Shown here in pieces: positions 9,871 through 18,600 of a stretch of 64,000 nucleotides of DNA. Below the pieces are notes generated by a model that saw only the letters and a program-made list of their open reading frames with translations, did no database searches and was not told the origin of the DNA. Made by a program: the position numbers and the translations under genes. The number at the start of each line of letters is the position of its first letter. Within the stretch, counting starts at the first letter, position 1. The stretch lies in the NCBI RefSeq assembly GCF_000472285.1, contig NZ_KI421413.1, forward strand, positions 181,167-245,166. Reading direction: 5' to 3'. Source of the stretch: Desulfuromonas sp. TF (GTDB taxonomy: Bacteria; Desulfobacterota; Desulfuromonadia; Desulfuromonadales; ATBO01).

Positions 9871-10386
9871 TCATCCGCCGGTTTGAGCTTCTCCGCCTCT
9901 CTGCTTCAGCAGACCCTCAAATTTCCGTTCCATCCCCTTGGTTATTTCCTCATCGCTCGCGCCCGCATTCTTCCACAACAGCGCCAGCATCGCCTGGCCA
10001 TAGCAGATGTTGCAAGAGACTGCATGGTCGTCGTACTTGCCGCCGGTCTTTCCGTCTTTGACAAAGCAGTCCAGCAGGGTTTTGTGCCCCATGGCATCGC
10101 AGAAGCAGTAGCAGGGGATTTTCCGCAACATCTCGGGTTCCTTGACCGCGATCCGGTAACCTGTCTCCACCGGATCGCTGGAGAAGACGAACTTGGGAAA
10201 CCGGAAGGCGTCCCAGTCCTCTTCGGGATACTTCTTCTCCAGCAGGGCCGAAGCTTCCGCGGTCAGATCCTCCATCTTCAATTGAAGGATGCGGTCGAAT
10301 TCCTGCTGGTCGACGGCCACGGCCGGGGCTGCAAGGGCTGCGATCAGCAGTGGGAGACAGACGGTCATCAGTAATTTGCGAATCAT
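9871..10386 (-). CDS. Secreted PCYCGC-motif-type protein
   Basis: 171 residues starting at the ATG at 10386, preceded by CAGGAG. The reading frame is open much further upstream, but that part is out-of-frame cytochrome b sequence. Residues 1-22 are a signal peptide (MIRKLLMTV to APAVAV). The mature protein has the cysteine cluster IPCYCFCDAMGH, then DCF and SCNICYGQA, which matches the PCYCGC-motif family (PF13798-like) of unknown function found in envelope or lipoprotein form. The cysteines and His suggest metal or redox-cofactor binding. It is the last gene of the bc-complex operon, 17 bases after cytochrome b, so it probably helps assemble or serve that complex; this is inferred from position. 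Confidence 0.7.
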   Translation of the reverse strand: MIRKLLMTVCLPLLIAALAAPAVAVDQQEFDRILQLKMEDLTAEASALLEKKYPEEDWDAFRFPKFVFSSDPVETGYRIAVKEPEMLRKIPCYCFCDAMGHKTLLDCFVKDGKTGGKYDDHAVSCNICYGQAMLALLWKNAGASDEEITKGMERKFEGLLKQRGGEAQTGG

Positions 10387-10403
10387 CGGATGCTCCTGTT
10401 CTG

Positions 10404-11450
10404 TTAGGGTGAGAAAGGCCACACAAGGGCCCAGTTCGGGCCCCTCAGCCAGCGGCCGACGATGATAAGGGTAATCTGGCTGAGGAGAAGGAGGATGAAG
10501 AAAATATCCAGCCGGCGGCGGTCGCGAGCGAACCATTGTCCTCCGGAATTCGGGCTGCGGTCTAGCCATGGGACGGAAATCAGGAAAATGGCGATCAGGG
10601 CCGGGGCAACGACGCCGCCGAAGAACGCGGAATGGCTGACCATCTCCTGCAGGCCGACGAAGTACCAGGGGGCCTTGGCCGGATTCGGCGGATGCAGGGG
10701 GTCGGCCCGCTCGGCCAGAGTCGCGGGGAGGACGAGGGCCAGACCGACCAGGGCGGCGAAGGTCAGCAGGGCGACCGCGCCCTCCGCCCGGTAGAGCCAG
10801 GGATCGGTCGGCAGCCGCTCCCTGTCGGCGGCCGGCGGCGCCGCTAGGCCTCCGTCCTTTCGAATGCGCCAGAGATGCAGGGCGGCCAGGACAACGAGGA
10901 GCAACGGGACGGCGCCGGCGTGCAGGGCGAAGGAGCGAAGAAGGGTTTCTCCGCTGACCTCGGTGCCGCCGAGCACGAGGCGCTGGGCCTCGGTGCCGAC
11001 GAGGGGGAAATAGGCCGCGAGGCCGGCGCCGACCTGCGCCGCCCAGTACGAGATCTGGTCCCAGGGAAGGAGATAGCCGGTGAAGTTGGACAGCAGCAGG
11101 AGAAACAGCATGGCCAGGCCGTAGAGCCAGTTCAGGCGCCGCCCCCGGTAGGCGCCGGTGAGAAAGACCCGGGCGAGGTGAAGGACCGCCAGGATAACCA
11201 GGGCGTTGGCGGCGACAAAGTGGAGATTTCGCACCAGCCCTCCGTAATGGAGGGTGGTGGAGATATGCAGGATGCGCTCGTAAGCCTTCTCCTGATCCGG
11301 TACGTAGTAGAGGAACAAAGTGAAGCCGGTCGCCAGCAGCACCCCCAGACAGGTGAGGCTGGCGATTCCCAGCCCGAGGGTGGTCAGGGGATGCACCGTC
11401 CTTTGCCTGATTTGCGGCGGATGGAGATGGTGGAGGAAATTGCGTCTCAT
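10404..11450 (-). CDS. Cytochrome b subunit of a quinol-oxidising bc/b6f-type complex
   Basis: 348 residues with about eight membrane helices. The two b hemes are ligated by two His pairs: LHFVAAN...LHLARV with 13 residues between them and ALHAGAV...LHLWRI with 14. The 13/14 spacing is that of cytochrome b6 rather than mitochondrial-type cytochrome b (13/13). The subunit-IV part is fused at the C-terminus and carries the quinol-site motif as APWYF in place of PEWY. The protein should oxidise menaquinol at the periplasmic side, passing one electron to the Rieske cluster and one through the b hemes. It is part of the operon cytochrome c, Rieske, cytochrome b, PCYCGC protein. Confidence 0.92.
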   Translation of the reverse strand: MRRNFLHHLHPPQIRQRTVHPLTTLGLGIASLTCLGVLLATGFTLFLYYVPDQEKAYERILHISTTLHYGGLVRNLHFVAANALVILAVLHLARVFLTGAYRGRRLNWLYGLAMLFLLLLSNFTGYLLPWDQISYWAAQVGAGLAAYFPLVGTEAQRLVLGGTEVSGETLLRSFALHAGAVPLLLVVLAALHLWRIRKDGGLAAPPAADRERLPTDPWLYRAEGAVALLTFAALVGLALVLPATLAERADPLHPPNPAKAPWYFVGLQEMVSHSAFFGGVVAPALIAIFLISVPWLDRSPNSGGQWFARDRRRLDIFFILLLLSQITLIIVGRWLRGPNWALVWPFSP

Positions 11451-11511
11451 ATCGTCCAGCTTTCAATGCCCGAAGATCAGATTCCAGAGTCCAAAATGAA
11501 GCAGGTTGGGA

Positions 11512-12009
11512 TTAGACCTTGGACCCGGGACTCACGACTCGGGGCTGCTTTTCAAGTTCTACCCACATCGGCTCGGCCCGCTTCTCCCCCGTGTGAATCC
11601 ACACGCGGTCTCCCACTAATCGCACGGCATGCCATGGAAGATCGACCTTGGCCGGACCGCTGAATACTTCTCCCCGCGGACCGAACTCGCTGCCGTGGCA
11701 GGGGCAGAAGAAGCCCTGGTCCATGGTGTTCACCAGGCAGCCCAGGTGCGTGCATCTGAGACTGATGCCGGCGAGGCGATCTCCATCGCGGATGACCGCC
11801 ACCTGCCGCTCCGGAAAGGGGAAGGTCTTCTCGGCGGAGAGTGCGGCGAGGGGCGCAACTTCCGTCCATCGAGCAGAAGAGAATCGTCCGGCCGCCCTCC
11901 AGACGTCGGCCAGAATGCCGGCGAAGGCGGCGAAAGTACTGCCGAGCAGGGTGTAAAGCAATCCCCTACGGAGCCATGCGCGGCGCCCTGGGTTCCGCAA
12001 TTCGTTCAT
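11512..12009 (-). CDS. Rieske [2Fe-2S] subunit of the bc complex
   Basis: 165 residues from the ATG at 12009; an upstream in-frame extension is unlikely because it reads only through cytochrome c coding sequence. The N-terminus has an RRAWLRRG twin-arginine-like stretch and one transmembrane anchor (about 15-35). The cluster-binding boxes are CTHLGC (Cys86, His88) and CPCHGS (Cys102, His105), with Cys91/Cys104 positioned to form the stabilising disulfide. It should carry an electron from quinol to cytochrome c. The 5' end overlaps the cytochrome c gene by 44 bases, which suggests translational coupling. The 3' end contains a GGACCCGGGACT-type repetitive stretch, so the last few residues may be recent additions. 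Confidence 0.92.
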   Translation of the reverse strand: MNELRNPGRRAWLRRGLLYTLLGSTFAAFAGILADVWRAAGRFSSARWTEVAPLAALSAEKTFPFPERQVAVIRDGDRLAGISLRCTHLGCLVNTMDQGFFCPCHGSEFGPRGEVFSGPAKVDLPWHAVRLVGDRVWIHTGEKRAEPMWVELEKQPRVVSPGSKV

Positions 12010-13684
12010 CGAATTCTCCCGAAAAAATCCGAACTCTATCGACGAGCCCCCACAGCTCCGCCGCGGACAGGCGCGAGCCGAAAGACGGCATGGCCGTCCC
12101 GGGCACGCCATCGCGGATTGTCAGTGCCAGCCGGGCATCCGGCATGCCGTCGAAATAAGGATGGTTGGTGAGATTGCGCGGGCGCGGCAAGTAACGCAGG
12201 TGCTCGGGACCTTTGCCGGTGCCTGTCTTACCATGGCAACGGACGCACAACTTCTCATACAGGTTATCGGCTGCCGCCTTGGTCATCGGAGCAACAGGTC
12301 GGCTCGGCGGCGGCGGGATTTCCGTCTTCTCTCCTCTCGGGATGCCGACGAAGGCGGCGAAGACCAGATCGAGAAGCCCTTCGCGTTCCTCGGCATGCAG
12401 GAGACGACCGTAAGGGGGCATGCTCGTCCCCGGTATCCCCTTCTCCACGCTGCGCCTCAGCCGCTCGTCCTCCACGCGCCGGAAGAAAGGAGCATTGCCG
12501 GTGAAGGCGCGGGGGAAACCGGCCAGGTTCGGCTGGATGACCCCGAAGCCGTCTCCCGCTGCCGCATGACAGCGCTGACAGAGAGCCATATACAGGTGCT
12601 TGACGGCCGGCGTCGCCGCACTGTCACCATCCTCGGCCTCGACAGGCTCCGCACCGCCGTGAACATCCTTGACGGGTCCAACGGCCGTGGATGTCAGGAA
12701 GGCGATCAGACGTTTCTCCTCCTCGGCGGGCATCGGGACCGTCGGCATCACCGCGCCCGGGATCTTCCGGCCAGGGCTGGCCATGAAGGCTTTCAGATAT
12801 TCGGTCGAGCGCATATCCCCGATCCAGGTCAGGTCGGGGGCGATGCCGCCGTCCTCCGATCGGAAGCGGTGGCACCCCAGGCACCGCCGTGCGGCCAGGA
12901 CCTCCCCAGCCGGAGGGATGTCCTCCGGAACCGTGATCTTTACCTCCGGCAGGCGAACCTGCCCAGCCTGGACCTGCATCGGAGTGGCATAGAAGGGGTC
13001 CTTCACCCGGCTCTTGAGAAAGAAAGCGATTTCTCTCGCCTGGGTCGCCGAGAGGGGAAAACGCGGCATGATGGAGTTGGGCGGCTCTTTTTTCGGATCG
13101 CGTATCGCCTCGACGATTTCGTCCAGGCCGAGCTGATTCCCGACGTCGCTCAGGTCGGGACCGAAGCGGCCGCCCTGATCTCGCCCGGCAATATGGTGGC
13201 AGGTGTCGCAGGCGCTGGCCGTGAACCGCTCATATCCACGCCAGGCTTTTTCCGCCCCGGGAAGCGGGCTCGGCGGATGGCAACGAAAACAGCTTCCCGG
13301 CAGATCTTTTCCCGCCAGGACCCGGCGCGCCCCCTGTCCCGGCACTCCATGGGAGAGCACCGTGTCCAGGGCCATGCCTTCCCCCAGATGGCATCCGGTG
13401 CAGCCAAGTTTTTCCCGGGAATGAGGAGCGATATCCGGATGCGCCGCTCCGGTGCCAGGTCGTCCCCCCTCGACATGGCAGGTGGTGCAGTGCTCATGGA
13501 CCGGCCGCCCCCCCAGGTTAATGACCATGTCGGCGACCTGATGAACGTGTCCCTGCCGCCAGCCGAAAAAGAGCGCAGTCAGGACGGCTACACCCGCCAG
13601 GCAGGCGGCAGCGAGAAAAAGGTGGTTGAGCCAACTGGGCTCCCGGATAGGCGTGCTTTCGGACATATTGGGCCGCTTTTTCAT
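11966..13684 (-). CDS. Seven-heme membrane-anchored cytochrome c of the bc complex
   Basis: About 572 residues with one N-terminal membrane helix (HLFLAAACLAGVAVL) and the rest periplasmic. Seven CxxCH heme sites are visible: CTTCH, CTGCH, CFRCH, CDTCH, CLGCH, CQRCH and CVRCH. The first four are clustered as in multiheme cytochromes, with HIAGRDQGGRFGPDL following the fourth; the last three sit in class-I-like domains with distal Met motifs such as GTSMPPYG and GTAMPSFG. It is the first gene of the operon with Rieske and cytochrome b and replaces the usual mono-heme c1. It would deliver electrons to periplasmic multiheme carriers. The start is uncertain (ATG at 13756, 13684 or 13666, none with a clear ribosome site); 13684 was chosen as a compromise. 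Confidence 0.88.
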   Translation of the reverse strand: MKKRPNMSESTPIREPSWLNHLFLAAACLAGVAVLTALFFGWRQGHVHQVADMVINLGGRPVHEHCTTCHVEGGRPGTGAAHPDIAPHSREKLGCTGCHLGEGMALDTVLSHGVPGQGARRVLAGKDLPGSCFRCHPPSPLPGAEKAWRGYERFTASACDTCHHIAGRDQGGRFGPDLSDVGNQLGLDEIVEAIRDPKKEPPNSIMPRFPLSATQAREIAFFLKSRVKDPFYATPMQVQAGQVRLPEVKITVPEDIPPAGEVLAARRCLGCHRFRSEDGGIAPDLTWIGDMRSTEYLKAFMASPGRKIPGAVMPTVPMPAEEEKRLIAFLTSTAVGPVKDVHGGAEPVEAEDGDSAATPAVKHLYMALCQRCHAAAGDGFGVIQPNLAGFPRAFTGNAPFFRRVEDERLRRSVEKGIPGTSMPPYGRLLHAEEREGLLDLVFAAFVGIPRGEKTEIPPPPSRPVAPMTKAAADNLYEKLCVRCHGKTGTGKGPEHLRYLPRPRNLTNHPYFDGMPDARLALTIRDGVPGTAMPSFGSRLSAAELWGLVDRVRIFSGEFDERIAEPRAPRMAP

Positions 13685-13852
13685 GGTTCGATACTGGAAG
13701 CCGGTTGAATCGGGCCTATAAATTCTCCGGTGCGGTTGCGGTGTAAGTTCCACCATCCGAGCGGGAAAGTTGCTCGATCCGACCCTTGCAGTTTACCTTT
13801 AATCGACGGTTCATATTCTCAAAAGAGCAGGATTTCCCTTGGGAATCTCGTC

Positions 13853-13896
13853 GAAAACAAAATAGCCGCACGGAAAGGAACCTTCCGCGCGGCTAT
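13853..13896 (-). terminator. Rho-independent terminator after the small lipoprotein gene
   Basis: On the minus strand, arms ATAGCCGC and GCGGCTAT (extended by GGAA/TTCC) close a hairpin followed by TTTTGTTTT. It lies 33 bases after the stop of the lipoprotein gene at 13929. It also separates that gene from the bc operon. Confidence 0.75.
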
Positions 13897-13928
13897 CTCA
13901 ATAGCGACGGGGAAGTCCCGTCAGGTGA

Positions 13929-14075
13929 TCAGTTTCCGCCCGGAGCGTCGAATGCATACCCGCACGCAGGACATTTAATCTCCTGCGTGCTCACCGTCCC
14001 CGTCCCCGTCCCCGCACAGGCCGACAACGTCAACGCAACAAAACCGAGCACCAGAAAACGCATTGTCTTTTTCAT
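13929..14075 (-). CDS. Small lipoprotein with a C-terminal CPxCG half zinc ribbon
   Basis: 48 residues from the ATG at 14075, preceded by a strong ribosome site (GGGAGGTAGAG); a longer frame upstream lacks one. Residues 1-20 form a lipoprotein signal with lipobox LSAC, so the mature protein is only about 29 residues and lipid-anchored at its cysteine. It contains a Gly-Thr repeat (GTGTGTVST) and ends with KCPACGYAF, a single zinc-knuckle-like pair. I do not recognise a named family. It is monocistronic, with its own terminator, upstream of the bc operon on the same strand. Confidence 0.6.
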   Translation of the reverse strand: MKKTMRFLVLGFVALTLSACAGTGTGTVSTQEIKCPACGYAFDAPGGN

Positions 14076-14326
14076 TCCTCTACCTCCCTTCATTGAATCG
14101 GGTGGGATCATTCCACACCTTGAACATAAGAAAATACATATTTTGTGCCAAAAATAAAATCCTTTCATTTTCGGTGAGATACACAATAGCTCGGCAGCGG
14201 TTAATTATCAACTGTTGGATTTTCCACATTTAACTGTTGAAATCTCTACAGATTTTCCCCTCCAGTGAGACAATCCGATTGGTTTAGGAGGGGCTCCGCA
14301 GCTGTTAACTGGTATTGTGGAAAATA

Positions 14327-14353
14327 TTGACTGAGATAAAGGGAAGGTATAAT
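14327..14353 (+). promoter_or_regulatory. Sigma70-type promoter for the methyltransferase gene
   Basis: TTGACT (14327-14332) and a perfect TATAAT (14348-14353) are separated by 15 bases, slightly short of the ideal 17. The implied transcription start is about 30 bases before the GTG start codon. Confidence 0.5.
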
Positions 14354-14392
14354 TCAGAAGCAGATAATGACTTTAAATGATTTGAGGCGCCT

Positions 14393-15019
14393 GTGAACTT
14401 CTACGATAAATACTGCCTGCCGCATCTTGTAAACTGCGCCTGCGGCTTGAAACCGATAGTCAGAATGCGGCAGAAAGTGGTGCCGTTGGCCGAAGGGGAA
14501 GTTCTTGAAGTCGGAATGGGCGGGGCGCTCAACCTCCCCTTTTACGATCCTGACAAGGTCGATCTCATCTGGGGCCTGGAGCCGTCGGAGGGAATGCGCA
14601 GGCTGGCCCGGAAAAACCTGCGGCGGACCTCGATCGATGTCCGATGGATCGCCCTGCCTGCCGGGGAGATCCCGCTGGAGGACGAAAGTGTGGACACCGT
14701 GCTGTTGACCTTCACCCTCTGCAGCATCCCCGACTGGCGTGAGGCCCTGCTGCAGATGCACCGGGTTCTGAAGCCGGAAGGAAGACTCATCTTCTGCGAG
14801 CACGGAGCGGCGCCCGACGAGGTCGTACGCCAATGGCAGGAGCGCCTCACCCCCTCTTGGAAACGAATTGCCGGTGGATGCCACCTCGACCGTCCGATAC
14901 CGGAGTACATCGAAAAGGCGGGGTTCAGGATTGCCCGGATGGAGACAGGCTACTCGCCAGGGGTACCGAAGATCGCAGGGTTCAATTACTGGGGTTCGGC
15001 TGCCAAGGATATCGCCTGA
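14393..15019 (+). CDS. Class I SAM-dependent methyltransferase (UbiE/phospholipid-methyltransferase-like)
   Basis: 208 residues starting at GTG (14393). Motif I for S-adenosylmethionine binding is VLEVGMGGALNLPFY, the acidic ribose-binding residue is in WGLEPSEGM, and the post-motif VLLTFTLCSIPDW and RVLKPEGRLIFCEHG are those of type 11 methyltransferases. The N-terminal FYDKYCLPHLVN resembles a group related to phosphatidylethanolamine N-methyltransferases, but the acceptor cannot be told. There is no signal peptide; it is cytoplasmic. It is monocistronic, with a promoter just upstream and a shared bidirectional terminator behind it. Confidence 0.8.
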   Translation: MNFYDKYCLPHLVNCACGLKPIVRMRQKVVPLAEGEVLEVGMGGALNLPFYDPDKVDLIWGLEPSEGMRRLARKNLRRTSIDVRWIALPAGEIPLEDESVDTVLLTFTLCSIPDWREALLQMHRVLKPEGRLIFCEHGAAPDEVVRQWQERLTPSWKRIAGGCHLDRPIPEYIEKAGFRIARMETGYSPGVPKIAGFNYWGSAAKDIA

Positions 15020-15040
15020 CCCCATCGTCATGCGTCGAAA

Positions 15041-15077
15041 AAAACAAGGGCCGCGGTTCCCTGCGGCCCTTGTTTTT
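15041..15077. terminator. Bidirectional rho-independent terminator
   Basis: AACAAGGGCCGC and GCGGCCCTTGTT form a 12-base-pair stem with a 7-base loop; T runs follow on the plus strand (TTTTTT) and A runs precede it, so it works in both directions. It lies between the convergent methyltransferase gene (plus) and the His/Met-rich protein gene at the end of the cus operon (minus). Confidence 0.9.
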
Positions 15078-15081
15078 TCGA

Positions 15082-15594
15082 TTATTTCACCATGTGCTCG
15101 AAATGATACTGGCGCTTCTCGCCGTCCTTGAGCTTGGTGCCGACCATGAATTCATACTTCCCGGCTTTTTCCAGGACGATATCGGCTCCGAAGTGCCCTT
15201 CCATCCCCATCAGCTTGACGGGACCCATCTCGTTTCCAGCGGGATCCTTGATCTTCACGGCCACGGTCCCTTCGGTAATCTGCTCACCGGCGGCGTCGAC
15301 GAAGGCGACCATGAAGTGGTGGGTCTCCTTCATTCCCATTTTGGCCATGGCTTCCTTGACGTCGTTGAGATGGGCCATGGCCTTGACGCCGTCTTGGGTC
15401 TGCTCGCCGAGCATGACCATGGCACCATGCATTCCCATGCCGCCATGTTCTCCATGTTTCATTCCCTCCATTTTTCCGTGATCCATCCCTTCCTTTTTCC
15501 CGTGGTTTTCATGCTCCATGGCGGCGAAGGCGGCCAGGGGAGCGGCAAGGGCGAACAGGGCTGCGAACAACAGTACGATCGTTTTTCTTTTCAT
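15082..15594 (-). CDS. His/Met-rich periplasmic metal-binding protein of the cus operon
   Basis: 170 residues from the ATG at 15594 (ribosome site GGAGGTAAG). Residues 1-25 are a signal peptide ending AAFA. The next 32 residues are dense in His, Met and Lys (MEHENHG, then repeats of MDHGKMEGMKHGEHGG), which is typical of Cu(I)/Ag(I)-binding tails. The remaining domain (about 65-170) is beta-rich and resembles YtkA/FixH-like folds. It is the fourth gene after cusC, cusB and cusA (62-base gap) and ends at a terminator, so it likely acts as a periplasmic metal chaperone or buffer in place of CusF. It is not a sequence match to CusF, so that equivalence is inference. Confidence 0.7.
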   Translation of the reverse strand: MKRKTIVLLFAALFALAAPLAAFAAMEHENHGKKEGMDHGKMEGMKHGEHGGMGMHGAMVMLGEQTQDGVKAMAHLNDVKEAMAKMGMKETHHFMVAFVDAAGEQITEGTVAVKIKDPAGNEMGPVKLMGMEGHFGADIVLEKAGKYEFMVGTKLKDGEKRQYHFEHMVK

Positions 15595-15656
15595 TGTCTT
15601 ACCTCCGATTCTGTTTTTTTGTCGCGGATGATTCCGCGGTGGATGTTCGATTTTCG

Positions 15657-18600
15657 TCATGCCTGCGTTTCATGCACTTCTCCCTCTTCTATATCCCCCT
15701 CGGCGGTGGGGACGAAGGAGGAGTCCAGTTTACGGCTGCGCCACAGGTAGTAGATGACCGGGTAGACCATCAGTTCCATGATTCCCGAGGTCACCACCCC
15801 GCCGACCATCGGCGCGGCGATGCGCTTCATCACGTCCGCGCCGGCGCCGTGGCTCCACATGATGGGGAGCAGGCCGGCGATGATCACCGAGATGGTCATG
15901 ATCTTGGGGCGGATACGTTTGACCGCCCCGTGGTGGATCGCCTGCCGCAGGTCGCCGCGGGTGAGCATGCGCCCGTTGTCGCCCCACAGCTTGTGGGAAA
16001 GATCGAGATAGAGGAGCATGACCACCCCCGTCTCCGCATCCAGCCCGGCCAAGGCGATCACCCCGACCCAGACGGCCACCGAGGTGTTGTAGTCGAGCAC
16101 ATAGAGGAACCAGAAGGCCCCGACCAGGGAGAACGGCACGGCCAAAAGGACGATCCCCGTTTTGATCAGGCTCTTGGTGTTCATGTAGAGAATGACGAAG
16201 ATGATCAGCACCGTCAGGGGGATGATGACGATGAATCGCTTCTTCGCCTCCTGCATGTATTCGAACTGCCCGCTCCAGACGATGCTGTACCCGGGCGGCA
16301 ATTCGATGGATTCCGCCACCGCCTCCTGCGCCCGCTTCACGTAGGTGCCGATATCGATGCCCTTGATGTCCACGTAGATCCAGGCGGTGCGTCGGGCGTT
16401 TTCGCTCTTGATGCTCGGCGGGCCCTTCTGGATCACGATATCCGCAACCTGGGAGATGGGGATGTGGGTGCCGTTTTTGAGGGGGACGAGAACCCGCTCC
16501 AAAGATTGCAGGTCGTTGCGGTAGTCGCGCTTATAGCGGATGTTGACCGGGTAGCGCTCGAGCCCCTCGACGGTGGTGGTGACGTTCATGCCTCCGATGG
16601 CCGACTGGATGATGTCCTGCACCTCGCCGACGGTGAGCCCGTAGCGGGCGGCGGCTTCTCGGTCGATGACGAAATCGAGGTAATTGCCGCCGGTGACCCG
16701 CTCCGAGTAGGCGGAGAGCGTTCCCGGGACGGTTCGCACCAAGGCTTCGATCTCCTCGCCGATGTCGCTGAGGGTCTTCAGGTCCGGCCCCATGATCTTG
16801 ATGCCGACGGGGGTCTTGATGCCGGTGGAGAGCATGTCGATGCGGGTCTTGATCGGCATCGTCCAGGCGTTGGTGAGCCCCGGGAACTGTATGGCGTTGT
16901 TGAGCCGCTCCTTGAGCTCCTCCACATTGATGGAGCGCTCCTCCGGCCAGAGCCACTCCAGCGGGGCCCGGGCCCATCCGGTCCAGTCCGGCCAGTGCGA
17001 GTAGAAGCGCTCCACCGGGATCTTCCGCCACTCCTCTTCGGGCCTGAGCATGATGGTGGTCTCGATCATGGACAGCGGCGCAGGATCGGTGGCCGTCTCG
17101 GCGCGGCCGATCTTGCCGAAGACGTGGTGTACCTCGGGGAACTCCTTGATGATTTTGTCGGTCTGCTGCAGCAGCTCCCGTGCCTTGGTGATAGAGATTC
17201 CCGGCAGGGTGGTGGGCATGTAGAGCAGGTCCCCTTCGTAGAGGGGCGGCATGAACTCCGAACCCATCTTCGACAGGGGCCAGGCGATGGAGAGGATCAG
17301 CAGCAGAGCCACCAGCAGGGTGGCGCTGCGCCACCTGAGGACGAAATCGACCACCGGGTGATAGATCCGGATGAGAAAGCGGTTGATGGGATTCTCGTCC
17401 TCGGACTTGATCTTTCCGCGGATGAACCAGACCATCAGCACCGGGACGATGGTGACGGAGAGGATCGCCGCCGCCGCCATGGAATAGGTCTTGGTATAGG
17501 CCAGCGGCTTGAACATGCGGCCGGACTGCTCCTGCAGGGCAAAGACGGGAATAAAGGAGACGGTGATCACCAGCAGCGAGTAGAAGAGGGTCGGACCGAC
17601 CTCCACCGCCGAGTCGCGGATGATCTTCCAGTGGGGCTTTTTCCCCTGATAGCGCTCCAGGTGCTTGTGGGCGTTCTCGATCATGATGATCGCCGCGTCG
17701 ATCATCGCCCCGATGGCGATGGCGATTCCGCCCAGGCTCATGATGTTGGCGTTTATCCCCTGGGCATTCATGATCACGAAAGCCATGAGGAGGGCCACCG
17801 GCAGGGTGAAGATCGCCACCAGTGCGCTCGGCAGGTGGAAGAGGAACAGGGCGGTGACCAGGGCCACCACAATGCTCTCCTCCAGCAGCTTCTCCTTGAG
17901 GGTTTCCACCGCTCGCTCGATGAGCCCGGAGCGGTCGTAAACGGTGACGATCTCCACACCCTCGGGAAGCCCGGCCTTGAGCTGTTCCAGTTTCTCCTTG
18001 ACCCGCTCGATGGTGGCCAGGGCGTTCTCGCCGAAACGCATGACGATGATGCCGCCGGCGACTTCTCCCTGTCCGTTGAGTTCGGCGATGCCGCGGCGCA
18101 GCTCCGGTCCGATTTTGACTTCGCCCAGATCGCGCACCAGCACCGGCGTCCCCCGGTTGTCGGTGCCGACGACGACGTTTTCCAGATCCTCCCTTGATTG
18201 GATGTACCCCTTGCCGCGGACCATGAACTCGGTCTCGGCCATCTCGATGAGCCGCCCGCCCACATCGTTGTTGCTGCGCTGGATCGCCGCCTTGATCTGT
18301 GGGATGGTGAAATGATAGGCAAGCAGCCGCACCGGATCGACGGTTATCTGGTACTGCTTGACGTAGCCGCCGATGCTGGCGACCTCCGAAACTCCTTCCA
18401 CGGCGGTCAGTTCATAGCGCAAAAACCAGTCCTGAATCGAGCGCAGCTCCTGCAGGTCGGTCCTCCCGTCACTGACCAGGGCATACTCGTACACCCAGCC
18501 GACGCCGGTGGCATCGGGTCCCAGGGACGGTGTCACCCCTTTCGGCAGTTTGCCCGAAGCGTAGTTCAGATACTCCAGTACCCGGGAGCGGGCCCAGTAG

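Noticed and set aside
10387-11466. Upstream in-frame extension of the PCYCGC-type gene
   Set aside because: It reads through cytochrome b in another frame with Arg/Pro-rich nonsense sequence; the signal peptide and ribosome site fix the start at 10386.
12161-13708. 515-codon plus-strand frame opposite the heptaheme cytochrome
   Set aside because: The cytochrome frame has seven CxxCH motifs; the opposite frame shows no domain.
15594-18197. 867-codon open frame on the plus strand, antisense to cusA
   Set aside because: It is an exact shadow of the strongly supported cusA gene, has Asp/His/Gly-biased composition typical of antisense frames in GC-rich DNA, and no ribosome site.
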